A stretch of 64,000 nucleotides of DNA from Methylocystis echinoides (GCF_027923385.1 NZ_BSEC01000001.1:2430501-2494500), one strand, 5' to 3'. Numbered from the stretch's first letter, positions 1-9,881 are shown. Program-made: numbers and translations. Notes: generated from the letters alone by a model not told the origin.

Positions 1-872
1 AAGCCCTTGGCCAGCGCGAGCGTTTTGTAAGACTCGAACTCCTCGGGCGGCACGAAGCGCGCCACCGGATGATGCTTGCGGGTCGGCTGGAGATATTGGC
101 CGAGCGTGATGAAATCGACCTCCGCCGAGCGCATGTCGTCCATCACCTGCATCACCTCGTTGCGGGTTTCGCCAAGGCCAAGCATCAGGCCTGACTTGGT
201 GAAGATCTTCGGGTTCATCTCCTTGGCGCGCTGCAACAGGCGCAGGGAGTGGAAATAGCGGGCGCCCGGCCGCACCGTCACATAAAGCGACGGGACCGTC
301 TCCAGATTATGGTTGAAGACATCGGGCCCGGCCGCGATCACCTGCTCCAGCGCCCCCTGCTTGCGCAGAAAATCGGGCGTGAGCACCTCGATGGTCGTGC
401 CGTTGCAGGTCTCCCGGATGGCGCTGATGGTGCGGGCGAAATGACCGGCGCCGCCGTCCGGCAGATCGTCGCGGTCGACCGAGGTGACGACGACATGAGA
501 GAGCCCCAGCGCCCTGGTCGCCTCCGCCACCCTGCCCGGCTCGTCCGGATCGAGCGCCGCCGGCAGGCCCGTCGCCACATTGCAGAACGCGCAGGCGCGG
601 GTGCACACCTCGCCCATGATCATGAAAGTGGCGTGCTTCTTCTCCCAGCACTCGCCTATGTTCGGGCAGGCCGCCTCCTGGCAGACCGTCGACAGTCCGG
701 CGCCGTCGAGCAGCGCGCGGGTTTCGGCCCAGGCTTTGGAGCCCGGCGCCTTGACCCTGATCCATGGCGGCTTGCGCAGCACGGGCTGGTCGGGCCGGGA
801 GGCCTTTTCGGGATGCCGCAGCGCCCCGCTTGTGGGGCGCGGATCATTGTTGATGAGGTCGATGACGGGCAC
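1..872 (-). CDS. lipA: Lipoyl synthase, C-terminus off the window
   Basis: Radical-SAM enzyme that inserts two sulfurs into protein-bound octanoyl groups to form lipoyl cofactors of the 2-oxoacid dehydrogenases and glycine cleavage system. The reverse-strand translation reads [12 protein letters not shown], then an N-terminal cluster motif ([13 protein letters not shown]) and the radical-SAM motif [10 protein letters not shown], followed by [13 protein letters not shown] and [14 protein letters not shown]. No ATG is present; the start chosen is GTG at 872, six bases after GGAGG. The last few tens of residues lie beyond position 1. The upstream gene on the same strand ends 24 bp before this start, so the two may be co-transcribed. 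Confidence 0.95.
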   Translation of the reverse strand, partial: MPVIDLINNDPRPTSGALRHPEKASRPDQPVLRKPPWIRVKAPGSKAWAETRALLDGAGLSTVCQEAACPNIGECWEKKHATFMIMGEVCTRACAFCNVATGLPAALDPDEPGRVAEATRALGLSHVVVTSVDRDDLPDGGAGHFARTISAIRETCNGTTIEVLTPDFLRKQGALEQVIAAGPDVFNHNLETVPSLYVTVRPGARYFHSLRLLQRAKEMNPKIFTKSGLMLGLGETRNEVMQVMDDMRSAEVDFITLGQYLQPTRKHHPVARFVPPEEFESYKTLALAKG

Positions 873-895
873 GGGGAGCCTCCCTGCGCCTCTAT

Positions 896-1231
896 CTAAG
901 CGCTGATGCGCTCTCCGGCAACGCGGCGGTCGTCTCCCGACGGCTCCGGATGGTAGCGCCGCCACGCATAGGCCAGTCCGACCGCGCCGGCGACAGCGGC
1001 GACCATGGTCTGTTGGCTGCCCATTTGAGCCTGCCCGAGCAGGCAGGTGAATTCGGCGCCCATCCAGGCGCCGCAGACCCCGACGATGGCGAGCGACGCC
1101 GGCCAGTGACGCCGACGCGCCGGCCCCGCCATCAGCCAGCCGACCGCGCCGCCCAGAATGAGAAAGGAAAGGAAGTAGGCGAGGCTCGTCAGAGCCGACA
1201 CGCCCAGCGCCGAGTCGAGAAGGCTGTCCAT
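896..1231 (-). CDS. Small inner-membrane protein of unknown function
   Basis: A 111-residue protein with three evident hydrophobic segments (about residues 13-35, 43-63 and 75-90) separated by a short Arg-rich loop (GPARRRHW). No catalytic motif is visible. The size and GG-rich first segment recall YeaQ/GlsB-type or other small integral membrane proteins, but I cannot assign a family. It precedes lipA on the same strand with a 24-bp gap. Codon use matches the neighbours, which supports a real gene. Confidence 0.6.
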   Translation of the reverse strand: MDSLLDSALGVSALTSLAYFLSFLILGGAVGWLMAGPARRRHWPASLAIVGVCGAWMGAEFTCLLGQAQMGSQQTMVAAVAGAVGLAYAWRRYHPEPSGDDRRVAGERISA

Positions 1232-1595
1232 GACTGACTCCCGCGGTCCGGGGTCCCCGGCTCGCAGCGCCGGTCAACCAAAGGTTAACGCCCCGAACGC
1301 GGGTAATGTTCCGCGCCGTCAGCAGCCTGCATGGCGGATGTTATTCCCAGGTCTGCCCCGCCGCCCCTGTCAGGGGGACCAGGAGCAGGCGGCGGCGCAA
1401 TCTACAGCCCCGATGCGGCTCAAGGGTCGCCGTGCAGGCGCGTAGCGACGGACATGGCGCGTGAGGGAGAAAACGGCTTGGCGCACCAAGGCTCAGAGGC
1501 GCCGGGGGGAATGCTAAGAAAGCGGATTAAGTCAGAGAAAATTGCTTATAAACAATATATTAAAATATAAACCTAAACATGAAGATGAGCTCCGG
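1232..1595. other. Intergenic region, no gene seen
   Basis: About 360 bases between the small membrane gene and the 3' end of dnaE. Short open frames here lack family features. The last 60 bases are strikingly AT-rich (runs such as ATATATTAAAATATAAA), unlike the GC-rich surroundings, and could hold the promoter of the small membrane gene/lipA or a transcription end for dnaE. I see no clear hairpin terminator. Confidence 0.5.
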
Positions 1596-4500
1596 CTACA
1601 AATACTCAACCTCGAGAACGCCCGGAATCTCTCTTAGCGCGGCAGCCACCTCGGGGCTCACGGGATAGCTTCCCGGCAGCCGGATTTCGATCTCCTCGGG
1701 CGCGGCGTCGCGTTTGATGAGCAGGGACACCTCTCCCTCCCCCTTGCCGGAGAGCCTGCTTTTAATCCTATCGAGCGGACTCTGATCTTCGAGCACCACG
1801 CGCAGGCCTTTCTGCGCGCGGGCGGCCGCGGCGGCCAGCGGCTCGACCGCGACGATCCGGGCGCGGACGTCGTCGCCCTCGACACTGGCGGAGAGCGTGA
1901 CCAGAACGGCCGCGCCCTTTTCAAGCGTGTCGCGGTACTGGTTGAGCGCCTCCTGGAAAAGAATGGCCTCATATTGGCCAGTCGTGTCGGAGAGCTGGAC
2001 GATGCCCATCTTGGAGCCGGACTTGGTGCGTCGCTCGGCGCGGTCGAGGACCACCGCCGCGAGGCGTCCGGCGGTCGCCCCCTTCTTCACGTCGGTGACG
2101 AACTTCGCCCAGCGCGACACTCTCAGTTTGGGTAGGAGACCGGCATAGGAGTCGAGCGGGTGACCGGAGAGGAAAAAGCCGGCCGCCTCATACTCCCGAC
2201 GCAGCCGCTCCCCCGCGGGCCAGGGCTGAACCTTGGGCAGCGCCAGATCATCCGCCCCGGCGTCCCCGAAGAGGGCGTTCTGCCCGGCCTTGCGGTCCTC
2301 GGCGTGGCGGTTGGCGGTCGCCAGGATCGATTCGATGGCGGCGAAGGCGCGGGCGCGATTGGGCTCCAGCTCGTCGAAGGCCCCGCAGGCGGCGAGATTT
2401 TCGAGCACCTTCTTGTTGACCTCGCGCGGGCTGATCCGCCGGGCGAAATCCGACAGGCTGGTGAAGGGCTTGTCGCCGCGTGCGCGGACGATCGCCTCCG
2501 CCTGCCCCTCCCCGACGCCCTTGATGGCCGACAGCGCATAGCGGATCGCGAGCTTGCCGTCCGGGCCGGGCGCGACGTCGAAATCCACGCCCGAGCGCCT
2601 GATCGAGGGCGGCTCGACCATGATGCCGAGCCGACGGGCCTCGTCGCGGAACTCGGCCAGCTTGTCGGTCTGGCTCTTGTCGAAGGTCATGGAGGCGGCC
2701 AGGAACTCGGCCGGATAATGCGCCTTGAACCAGGCGGTCTGATAGGCGATCAGCGCATAGGCCGCCGCGTGGGACTTGTTGAAGCCGTAGTCGGCGAATT
2801 TGGCGAGCAGGTCGAAGATGAAATTGGCGAGCTCCGGCGTCAGCTCGCGCTCGACGGCCCCTTTGACGAAACGCTCCCGCTGGGCGTCCATCTCGGCCTT
2901 GATCTTCTTGCCCATGGCGCGGCGCAGCATGTCGGCCTCGCCCAGCGTATAGCCGGAGAGCACCTGCGCGATCTGCATCACCTGTTCCTGATAGATGATG
3001 ACGCCGAAGGTCTCCTTCAGGATCGGCTCGATCTTGGGGTGGTAGTAATCGGCCTCCTCGTCGCCGAGCTTCACCGCGCAATAGGTCGGGATATTCGCCA
3101 TCGGGCCGGGGCGGTAGAGCGCCACCAGAGCAATGATGTCCTCGAAGCGGTCGGCGTGCATCTCGACGAGCGCCTTGCGCATGCCCGCGCTTTCGAGCTG
3201 GAACACGCCCACGGTCTCGCCGCGCCCGAGCATGGCGTAAGTGTCCGCGTCGTCGAGCGGAATTTTCTCCAGATCGACGCGCGCGTCGCGCCGGCGGGCG
3301 AGCCGTGTGGCCATGGCCAGCACGGTCAGCGTCTTCAGCCCGAGGAAGTCGAATTTGATCAGCCCCGCCGGCTCGACCCATTTCATGTTGAACTGGGTCG
3401 CCGGCATGTCGGACTTCGGGTCGCGATAGAGCGGCGTCACCTCATGCAGCGGCCGGTCGCCGATGACGACGCCGGCGGCATGGGTCGAGGCGTTGGAGTA
3501 GAGCCCCTCCAGCGCCCCCGCGATCTTGAAGAGCCGCGAGACGCGCTCCTCCTGCTGGGCGGCCTCGCGCAATTTCTGTTCGCCGGCGACCGCTTCCGCC
3601 AGGGTGACGGGCTTGGCCGGGTTCTGCGGCACCAGCTTGGCGAGCTTGTCCACCTGCCCCAGCGGCATCTCCAGCACGCGGCCGACGCTGCGGAGCACGC
3701 CGCGCGCCAGAAACGAGCCGAAGGTGATGATCTGCGCCACGCGATCCGCGCCATAGCGGTCGCGGACATAGTCGATCACCTCGCCGCGCCGAGTCTGGCA
3801 GAAGTCGATGTCGAAATCCGGCATCGAGACGCGCTCGGGATTGAGGAAGCGCTCGAAGAACAGGCCGAAGCGCAGCGGGTCGAGATCGGTGATGGTCAGC
3901 GCATAGGCGACCAGCGAGCCGGCGCCCGAGCCGCGCCCCGGCCCCACCGGAATCCCTTTTGACTTCGCATATTTGATGAAGTCCGCGACGATCAGGAAGT
4001 AGCCCGGAAAGCCCATCTTCTCGATGGTGGAGAGCTCGAAGTCGAGGCGCCTGAAATAGTCCTCGCGGGTCTGGCCCTCGCAGGGGCCATGGGCGGCGAG
4101 GCGCGCCTCCAGTCCCTCGGTCGCCTGCCGGCGCAGCTCCTGCGCCTCGACCTCCGTGAGCGGCCGGTCGTCCGGGGCGTCGCGCAGATAGCGCGGCATG
4201 ATCGGCTTGCGGGTCTTCGGCCGGAAGCTGGTCCGGCGGGCGATTTCCACTGTGTTGGCGGTCGCTTCCTCCAGATCCGCGAAGAGCGCCCGCATCTCGG
4301 AGCGGGTCTTGAAGTAATGCTCCGGCGAGACCCGGCGGCGGTCCGCGACGCTCGTCACCGTCCCTTCCGCGATGCAGAGCAGCGCGTCATGGGCCTCGAA
4401 ATCGCCCCGTGAGGCGAAATAGGGCTCATTGGTCGCGACCAGCGGCGCGCCGGCGCGATAGGCGAGGTCGAGAAGCTGCGGCTCGACTTCCTGCTCCGTC

Positions 4501-5057
4501 GGCAGCCGGTGGCGCTGGATTTCGAGATAAAGCCGATCGCCGAAAAGACCTTGCAGCGTCTCCAGCCGCGCCCGCGCCAGTTCCGGCCGGCCGGCGGCGA
4601 ACATGCGGTCGAGCGGGCCGTCGGGACCGCCGGTCAGCGCGATCAGCTCGGAGCCGTCCTCGGCCAGCGCGGCGAGGGTCAGATGCGGCTCGTCCCCCTC
4701 GGCCGTGTCGAGCCAGGCGCGCGAGGCGGCGCGCATGAGGTTGAGATAGCCCGTCTCGGTCTTGGCGAGCAAGACGATATTGGCGAGGCTGGCGTCGCGC
4801 GCGGTCGGGCTCGTGGCCTTTGCGTCGCCGAAATCGACGCGCAACTGCACGCCGACGATGGGCTGGATGCCCGCCTTGGAGGCCTTTTCCGAAAATTCGA
4901 GGGCGGCGAAGAGGTTGTTGGTGTCGGTGACGGCCAGCGCCGGCTGCTCGTCGCGCACGGCGAGATCGATCAGCTTGCCGATCGTCAGCGCGCCCTCGCG
5001 TAGCGAAAAGGCTGTGTGGAGATGGAGGTGAACGAAGCCGGGCGAGGCGGAAGTCAT
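1596..5057 (-). CDS. dnaE: DNA polymerase III alpha subunit
   Basis: Catalytic subunit of the replicative polymerase, acting at the fork with the beta clamp. At 1153 residues it has the normal length. It opens with the PHP domain (FVHLHLHTAFSLREG near residue 8). The polymerase core shows PDFDIDFCQ around residue 413, carrying the metal-binding aspartates, ALYRPGPMANIPTY, and an HHH region (LSAIKGVGEGQAEAI), followed by a C-terminal OB-fold (KMGIVQLSDTTGQYEAILF). ATG at 5057 sits right before the PHP motif. A large open frame on the opposite strand inside it is only a codon-bias shadow. Confidence 0.98.
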   Translation of the reverse strand: MTSASPGFVHLHLHTAFSLREGALTIGKLIDLAVRDEQPALAVTDTNNLFAALEFSEKASKAGIQPIVGVQLRVDFGDAKATSPTARDASLANIVLLAKTETGYLNLMRAASRAWLDTAEGDEPHLTLAALAEDGSELIALTGGPDGPLDRMFAAGRPELARARLETLQGLFGDRLYLEIQRHRLPTEQEVEPQLLDLAYRAGAPLVATNEPYFASRGDFEAHDALLCIAEGTVTSVADRRRVSPEHYFKTRSEMRALFADLEEATANTVEIARRTSFRPKTRKPIMPRYLRDAPDDRPLTEVEAQELRRQATEGLEARLAAHGPCEGQTREDYFRRLDFELSTIEKMGFPGYFLIVADFIKYAKSKGIPVGPGRGSGAGSLVAYALTITDLDPLRFGLFFERFLNPERVSMPDFDIDFCQTRRGEVIDYVRDRYGADRVAQIITFGSFLARGVLRSVGRVLEMPLGQVDKLAKLVPQNPAKPVTLAEAVAGEQKLREAAQQEERVSRLFKIAGALEGLYSNASTHAAGVVIGDRPLHEVTPLYRDPKSDMPATQFNMKWVEPAGLIKFDFLGLKTLTVLAMATRLARRRDARVDLEKIPLDDADTYAMLGRGETVGVFQLESAGMRKALVEMHADRFEDIIALVALYRPGPMANIPTYCAVKLGDEEADYYHPKIEPILKETFGVIIYQEQVMQIAQVLSGYTLGEADMLRRAMGKKIKAEMDAQRERFVKGAVERELTPELANFIFDLLAKFADYGFNKSHAAAYALIAYQTAWFKAHYPAEFLAASMTFDKSQTDKLAEFRDEARRLGIMVEPPSIRRSGVDFDVAPGPDGKLAIRYALSAIKGVGEGQAEAIVRARGDKPFTSLSDFARRISPREVNKKVLENLAACGAFDELEPNRARAFAAIESILATANRHAEDRKAGQNALFGDAGADDLALPKVQPWPAGERLRREYEAAGFFLSGHPLDSYAGLLPKLRVSRWAKFVTDVKKGATAGRLAAVVLDRAERRTKSGSKMGIVQLSDTTGQYEAILFQEALNQYRDTLEKGAAVLVTLSASVEGDDVRARIVAVEPLAAAAARAQKGLRVVLEDQSPLDRIKSRLSGKGEGEVSLLIKRDAAPEEIEIRLPGSYPVSPEVAAALREIPGVLEVEYL

Positions 5058-5147
5058 GGGGAGATTTTATCCCTTCGCCGGGCGGACCGGAACTGAAAGG
5101 ATGGCGCGTCCACAGGCGGCTGGAGCTGAATCGCCCCGCCCCGCGCC

Positions 5148-5188
5148 CAAAAAGAGAAGCCCGGCGGAGGCTTTCGCCTCGCCGGGCT
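5148..5188 (-). terminator. Rho-independent terminator of the phasin gene
   Basis: Read on the minus strand, arms AGCCCGGCGAGGC and GCCTCCGCCGGGCT pair with one bulge around a short loop, followed by CTTCTCTTTTT. It lies 43 bp after the phasin stop and separates it from dnaE. Confidence 0.8.
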
Positions 5189-5230
5189 CGCAAACTCGTG
5201 TTGCCCCTCGGACGAAAGGGGCCTGACGCC

Positions 5231-5569
5231 TTACTCGGCCGGGGTGAAGGTCTTGGCCACCGATTCCATCGGCTTGAAGACTTCCTTGGCCATCGACGTA
5301 TACATCTCGCCGAGCTTGGTCGCCTCGGCGACGAAATCCTCATAGGCGGTCTTGGCGAAGTCGGTCTGAAGCGCGAGCGCCTCGTCGAGCTTCTTCACGG
5401 TGATGAGCTTCTCGGCCAGGAGACGGCTCTTCTCGAAGGACTTCTTGGAATAATCGGTCGTCTCGGCAGCAATGCTCTGCCAACCCTTCGTGACGGCCGC
5501 GGCGGCGGCGGACACAGCCTCGAACTGCTCTTTACCGATCTGCTGCACGCTGTCGAAATTGGCGACCAT
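5231..5569 (-). CDS. Phasin family protein
   Basis: A 112-residue amphipathic helical protein that coats polyhydroxyalkanoate granules and influences their size and number. The sequence starts MVANFDSVQQIGKEQFEAV and continues through Ala-rich helices (AAAAVTKGWQSIAAETTDY, KKSFEKSRLLAEKL), typical of the phasin_2 family of alphaproteobacteria. The start at 5569 is chosen because GAGAGGA lies just upstream; an in-frame extension to 5677 reads as untranslated leader. A strong terminator follows. It is likely monocistronic and highly expressed, and indicates PHB storage in the host. Confidence 0.88.
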   Translation of the reverse strand: MVANFDSVQQIGKEQFEAVSAAAAAVTKGWQSIAAETTDYSKKSFEKSRLLAEKLITVKKLDEALALQTDFAKTAYEDFVAEATKLGEMYTSMAKEVFKPMESVAKTFTPAE

Positions 5570-5885
5570 GGGTTTCGTCCTCTCGCAATGGCGCGTCCTC
5601 GATACGCCGCCCCCTGGCGGCGCGGCGTATGCGCCGGCTAACATCTGAAATATATGCGACGCACAAAAGTTCGTCAATAAAAATGTTGCAGTGCAAAATA
5701 ACGCCTGCCCCCATGAAAACCCTCAGGCGCCGCGGCGCCGGCGCCGCTGCGCCGCATCCTGCGCCGTCTCGCCCCTCAAATTCATGGGAAACCTTAACCC
5801 GTGGGTAACCGCGTTCTCCTACCTTTGCCGACTGTAGCGTTTTTGCGACGGCAACCGCCCGTTGTCCCGCAAGTAGCAGTTCCGT

Positions 5886-7697
5886 ATGGGGCGCGTAGTG
5901 ATGTCGAAGACGAGTCTGCTGGAGCGCCTTGCCCAGCCCCGTTCCCTTGCCGCCATTTTTGCGGCGATCATGGCGTTTATCGCGATCACCGCGATACCGG
6001 CCGAAGCCCGACGTCACGGTCATCGGTCCTACGCCCGCCACCATTTCCACCACCATTTCGCTCATAGCCGCATGCCCGGGGCGCCGCATCACGGCGGCGA
6101 CGAGGTGATCGGCGAGCATCGCGGCTTCGCGGCGATCGTGGTCGACGGCAACAGCGGCCGCACGATTTACGCGCGCAACGAGCATGAGCTGCGTCACCCC
6201 GCCTCCGTCACCAAGGTGATGACGCTTTATCTTCTGTTCGAGCAGCTCGAAAAGGGACGCCTGCGGCTCGACACGCCGCTGATGATCTCTTCCCACGCCG
6301 CCGCGCAGGCGCCCTCGAAGCTCGGCCTCCAGCCGGGAGAAACGATCAGCGTCGAAAACGCCATCAAGGCGGTGGTCACGAAATCGGCCAATGACATCGC
6401 CTGCGCCATCGCCGAGAACATCGGCGGCGACGAGCGGACCTTCGCGCAGATGATGACGCGCAAGGCGCATGCGCTCGGCATGCGCGACACCCATTACGCC
6501 AACGCCTCCGGCCTGCCCGATCCGGCGCAGATCACCACGGCTTACGACCTTGCCGTGCTGGGACGCGCGATTCAGGATCGCTTCCCGCGCTACTACCGTT
6601 ATTTCTCGACGCACAGCTTCGCCTACAATGGCGCGCTGCATCGCAATCACAACCATCTGCTCGGCCGCGTCGAGGGCATGGACGGCATCAAGACCGGCTA
6701 CACCCGCGCCTCCGGCTTCAATCTGCTGACCTCCGTGCGTCGCGGCCACCATCACATCGTCGCGGTCGTGATGGGCGGCGCCACCGCCGGCGGCCGTGAC
6801 CAGATCATGGCCCATCTGATCGAGGAGCATATCGCCGGCGGCTCGACCACGCGCACGGCGGCGGCGATCACCGAAGACGCGCCGGCCGCGGACGACGGCG
6901 CCCAGTACCCGGTCGGCCAGTCCCAGCTCGCCCAGTCCCAGATCATGCAGCCGCAGGTCGCCGAGGCCCCGGTTGTCGAGCGCGTCGCCGAGCGCCGCGT
7001 CGCGCTCGCCGAGCCGGTCGAGGCGCCTGCCGAGGCGGAGCCCGTCGTCGAGCGCCCGCAGCGTTTCGCCGCCCTCGCCCAGCCGGCCATCGACCGCGAG
7101 GAAGTCGGCGTCGTCGCGCCGCGCCAGATGCGCCACGCCGCGGAACCGGTTCCGCCCGCCATCGTGCCGATCCGCGCGAAGGCAGAAAAGGAACCGGTCG
7201 AAAAGGTCCGCCCGGCGTTTGTGTCCGGCGTGCAGAAACGCGTCGCCGAGGAGGCGCCGGCCACCCGCAAGGGCCATGGCAAGGATGTGGCGAAGCAGCA
7301 GCTCGCCGCCGTCATCGACGGCTCGACCACCAGCCGCGCCGCCCGCACGAAAGAGATCACCCCTGCCGCGACGACGCCTTCCGCGATCCACGCCACCACC
7401 AGCGTCGCGAAGGCGGATGCGGCGGCCAGGGCTGAGGCCGCGCGGCCCACGAAGCCCGGCTGGATGATCCAGATCGGCGCGGCCGAGAACCCCGACAAGG
7501 CCAATGCGCTGCTGTCGCGCGCGAAGAGCCAGTTGCAGGGTTTCCCGCCCTCCGCCCGGGCCTTCACCGAAAAGGTGCAGAAGGGCAATGAGACGCTCTA
7601 TCGCGCCCGCTTCGCCGGCCTCGAGGAGCAAAGCGCGCAGTCGGCCTGCAAGACCCTGAAGAAATCCGGCTTCGCCTGTTTCACCACGAAGAATTGA
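5886..7697 (+). CDS. D-alanyl-D-alanine carboxypeptidase with C-terminal SPOR domain
   Basis: Low-molecular-mass penicillin-binding protein (peptidase S11) that trims the terminal D-Ala of peptidoglycan stem peptides in the periplasm. An N-terminal signal segment (residues about 15-43) precedes the catalytic domain. The active-site triads are visible: SVTK (Ser107/Lys110), SAN (167-169) and KTG (269-271). A long Ala/Glu/Val-rich linker (about 320-510) leads to a C-terminal SPOR domain (GWMIQIGAAENPDKANALL), which would bind denuded septal glycan and target the enzyme to the division site. ATG at 5886 or the in-frame ATG at 5901 could be the start. The gene is divergent from the phasin gene. 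Confidence 0.93.
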   Translation: MGRVVMSKTSLLERLAQPRSLAAIFAAIMAFIAITAIPAEARRHGHRSYARHHFHHHFAHSRMPGAPHHGGDEVIGEHRGFAAIVVDGNSGRTIYARNEHELRHPASVTKVMTLYLLFEQLEKGRLRLDTPLMISSHAAAQAPSKLGLQPGETISVENAIKAVVTKSANDIACAIAENIGGDERTFAQMMTRKAHALGMRDTHYANASGLPDPAQITTAYDLAVLGRAIQDRFPRYYRYFSTHSFAYNGALHRNHNHLLGRVEGMDGIKTGYTRASGFNLLTSVRRGHHHIVAVVMGGATAGGRDQIMAHLIEEHIAGGSTTRTAAAITEDAPAADDGAQYPVGQSQLAQSQIMQPQVAEAPVVERVAERRVALAEPVEAPAEAEPVVERPQRFAALAQPAIDREEVGVVAPRQMRHAAEPVPPAIVPIRAKAEKEPVEKVRPAFVSGVQKRVAEEAPATRKGHGKDVAKQQLAAVIDGSTTSRAARTKEITPAATTPSAIHATTSVAKADAAARAEAARPTKPGWMIQIGAAENPDKANALLSRAKSQLQGFPPSARAFTEKVQKGNETLYRARFAGLEEQSAQSACKTLKKSGFACFTTKN

Positions 7698-7750
7698 GAC
7701 TGTCCGCCATGACTGTCACCTGGGATCATGACGAACCCATCCGGCGGCGC

Positions 7751-8458
7751 CTAGTGGTGGCGCCGCATCAGGACGTCCTTGGCTTCATTTACCCGCGCCG
7801 CCAGGTCGGTCGTCCCGCCAAGATCTGGATGAAGCTTCTTCATCAGATCGCGGTGCGCCCGGGCGATGTCGGCCGCCGGCGCGCCCTTTTTCAGACCGAG
7901 GATTTCATAAGCTTCATCCTCGGTAATCGTTCCCGTACGGCGCGCGCGCGTCTCGCCGCCCCCCGCGTCATGGTGCGCATCGCCTGCCGCACGCCAGCCG
8001 GCAAAGCGGCGGTCGAGATACGCCTCCAGTAGCCGCGCCCCGTCGGGATCGTCCCGCAGGCACATGTTGTAGAGGTCGAACAGCGCGGGACGCGTGAGCG
8101 CGTCGAGACGCTTGCCCTCGTCCTTGCCCGCGAGGATCATGCCGCGAATGGCGCCGGTCGCGTGATCCAGCTCCATCTCGATCATGGCCGAGCGCACCCG
8201 CGAGACGCCGCCCCCGCCCGCGCCGGCGTCGCGCATCCCGCCCTGCGCGCCGAGCCCCATGAGCCACAGCCCCGCCGCGCCGAGCGCAAGGCCGAAATCG
8301 AGCCGCCCCCGCGCCAGAAACAGGCCGCCCAGCGCCATCAGCGCAAAGCCGCCGCCGCGCCGGATCAGCCGCGCGAGAAAGGCGGGAGAGGCTTGTGTAT
8401 AGGCCTTGAGCGTATAGAGCCCCAGCGCAAGCGCGAAAAAACCCAGCAGGACAGGCAT
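7751..8458 (-). CDS. Membrane-anchored DnaJ-like (J-domain) protein
   Basis: A 235-residue protein with two hydrophobic N-terminal segments (residues 1-20 and 35-70), a middle region without recognisable motifs, and a J domain at the extreme C-terminus. That domain ends with the hallmark HPD tripeptide (KKLHPDLGG, about residues 207-215). J domains stimulate Hsp70 ATPase; a membrane tether with a C-terminal J domain resembles DjlA/TIM14-type co-chaperones. It starts 3 bp after the stop of the VWA gene, so the two are almost certainly one transcript. Confidence 0.82.
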   Translation of the reverse strand: MPVLLGFFALALGLYTLKAYTQASPAFLARLIRRGGGFALMALGGLFLARGRLDFGLALGAAGLWLMGLGAQGGMRDAGAGGGGVSRVRSAMIEMELDHATGAIRGMILAGKDEGKRLDALTRPALFDLYNMCLRDDPDGARLLEAYLDRRFAGWRAAGDAHHDAGGGETRARRTGTITEDEAYEILGLKKGAPAADIARAHRDLMKKLHPDLGGTTDLAARVNEAKDVLMRRHH

Positions 8459-8461
8459 GGC

Positions 8462-9172
8462 TTATTGTGACCCCATCTGCGACAGCAGCAGGCGCGCGGC
8501 GTCTTCGCCCTGCCCCGCGCGCTTTTCGAGTTCCGGCAGGCCCCCAACGGCATAAGCGGCGGCGGCCCCGAGCAGTTCCGCCAGACGACGCGGGGCCGCG
8601 AGATCGAAGGCGGCGTAGGCGCCGCCGGAGAGGCGCGCGATCTCCCGAAACGCCGCTTTCGCGGTCGGGTCCGCGCCCTCCTGAAACATGAAGGCCTTCA
8701 GCCCGAGCAGGCCGAGCTGGCCCGCGAGCGCGCAAAGGTGATCGACGCTCTCCTCCATCGCGTCGCCGACATAGACCAGCGCGCCGACGCGCTGGGCCTT
8801 TGTCTCGTCGAGCGCATGGCTCAGAACGCGGCCGATCTGCGTATGCCCGCCCTGGCAGGAAATGCGCGACATGATCGCGCCGAGCCCGTCGCCCTGAGAG
8901 ACGAAGCGCGAGGCGCGGCATTCGCGAAAGCCGCGGAAATAGACAAGCTGGACATCGAGGCCGCCCTGCGCCGCCGTCGTGCGAAACATGTCGCCCTGTA
9001 TGGACTGCGCCAGGTCCCATGTCGGCTGGCGGCTCATGGTGGCGTCGAGGGCGAAGATCAGCCGGCCACGGGCGCCGGGCCGCGCCACATCCCGCGCCTT
9101 TTCGAGGAAGGCCTCGACTGCGCTTCTTTCCGCCGGGCGCGGCGCCGGCGTCTTTTTCAGCTCATCGCCCAC
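8462..9172 (-). CDS. VWA-domain protein
   Basis: A 236-residue cytoplasmic protein with a von Willebrand factor A fold. The MIDAS metal site DATMS is at residues 43-47 after the first beta strand (RLIFALDATMS), with further strand motifs LVYFRGF and GALVYVGDAMEE. No signal peptide is present. It probably binds a partner through a divalent metal. The start is GTG at 9172 with only a weak ribosome-binding site. It forms a tight pair with the downstream J-domain gene, an arrangement I associate with alphaproteobacteria; the function of the pair is unknown. Confidence 0.82.
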   Translation of the reverse strand: MGDELKKTPAPRPAERSAVEAFLEKARDVARPGARGRLIFALDATMSRQPTWDLAQSIQGDMFRTTAAQGGLDVQLVYFRGFRECRASRFVSQGDGLGAIMSRISCQGGHTQIGRVLSHALDETKAQRVGALVYVGDAMEESVDHLCALAGQLGLLGLKAFMFQEGADPTAKAAFREIARLSGGAYAAFDLAAPRRLAELLGAAAAYAVGGLPELEKRAGQGEDAARLLLSQMGSQ

Positions 9173-9285
9173 GGCTGTTCACGTCGCTTGTTCGTAACGA
9201 TATATAAAATCGGCTTCGCGGCATACAAAACAAGGCCCAATTGTCGCATGCCCCTCGGCCAGAGTCCCAAAGGAACGGAGCACCC

Positions 9286-9846
9286 ATGCAACGCGACGCC
9301 CGGCCTGCCGCGCTCCTCGCTCCCACGCACCTCGCCCCCACGCCCATCGCCGCCCTGCCCGCGCAGGACAGCGCGACCGTGCAGGCGCTCATGCGCGACT
9401 TCGCGCGGGACCTCGCGCGGGCCGGCGCGCGCATCGCCGGGGTGACGCAAATGCGCGGCCAGGATGCGGCGGGACGCTCGAGAATATTCCTGCGCGACCT
9501 GTCCTCCGATGCGGAATTTGTGATTTCACAGGATCTTGGACCAGGTTCTGTCGCCTGCAACCTCGACGCCGGCGAGCTGGCCATGGCCTGCGCCGCTGTC
9601 GAGCGCGCCGCGCGCGACGGCGCCGATTTGATCGTCGTGAGCAAATTTTCCAAGCAGGAAGCCGAACGCGGCGGCCTCTGCGACGCCTTCCGCGCCGCGA
9701 TGAGCGCCCGCATTCCCGTCATCGCGGCGGTCTCGCCGCATTTCCGCGAGGAATGGCGTCTTTTCGCAGGCCCATTGGCCGAGGATGTGGACCCTTCCCA
9801 TGAGGCGCTTTCGGCATGGTGGGCGCGGGCGGGGCAACGGAAATAG
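9286..9846 (+). CDS. DUF2478 family protein
   Basis: A 186-residue soluble protein. Recognisable stretches are IAGVTQMRG, VISQDLGPGSVACNLD, ADLIVVSKFSKQEAERGG and IPVIAAVSP, matching the DUF2478 family, which resembles a P-loop-type NTPase fold and in many genomes sits near molybdate transport. No molybdate genes are adjacent here. The start at 9286 is preceded by AAGGAACGGAG; an upstream TTG at 9241 is in frame but lacks a better site. A short palindromic repeat follows the stop. Confidence 0.75.
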   Translation: MQRDARPAALLAPTHLAPTPIAALPAQDSATVQALMRDFARDLARAGARIAGVTQMRGQDAAGRSRIFLRDLSSDAEFVISQDLGPGSVACNLDAGELAMACAAVERAARDGADLIVVSKFSKQEAERGGLCDAFRAAMSARIPVIAAVSPHFREEWRLFAGPLAEDVDPSHEALSAWWARAGQRK

Positions 9847-9881
9847 GTTCCTTCGAAAAAGCGACAATGGGCGTGCTCCAG

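Noticed and set aside
1230..1570. Small plus-strand genes between the membrane gene and dnaE
   Set aside because: Two overlapping frames without ribosome-binding sites or recognisable features, ending in AT-rich noncoding-looking sequence.
2160..3962. 600-residue open frame on the plus strand inside dnaE
   Set aside because: Exact antisense of a certain gene; composition (Gly/Ala/Arg/His rich) and absence of any family motif show a GC-bias shadow.
5532..7631. 699-residue minus-strand frame over the carboxypeptidase
   Set aside because: Antisense shadow of a gene with intact SxxK/SxN/KTG motifs; also overlaps the phasin.
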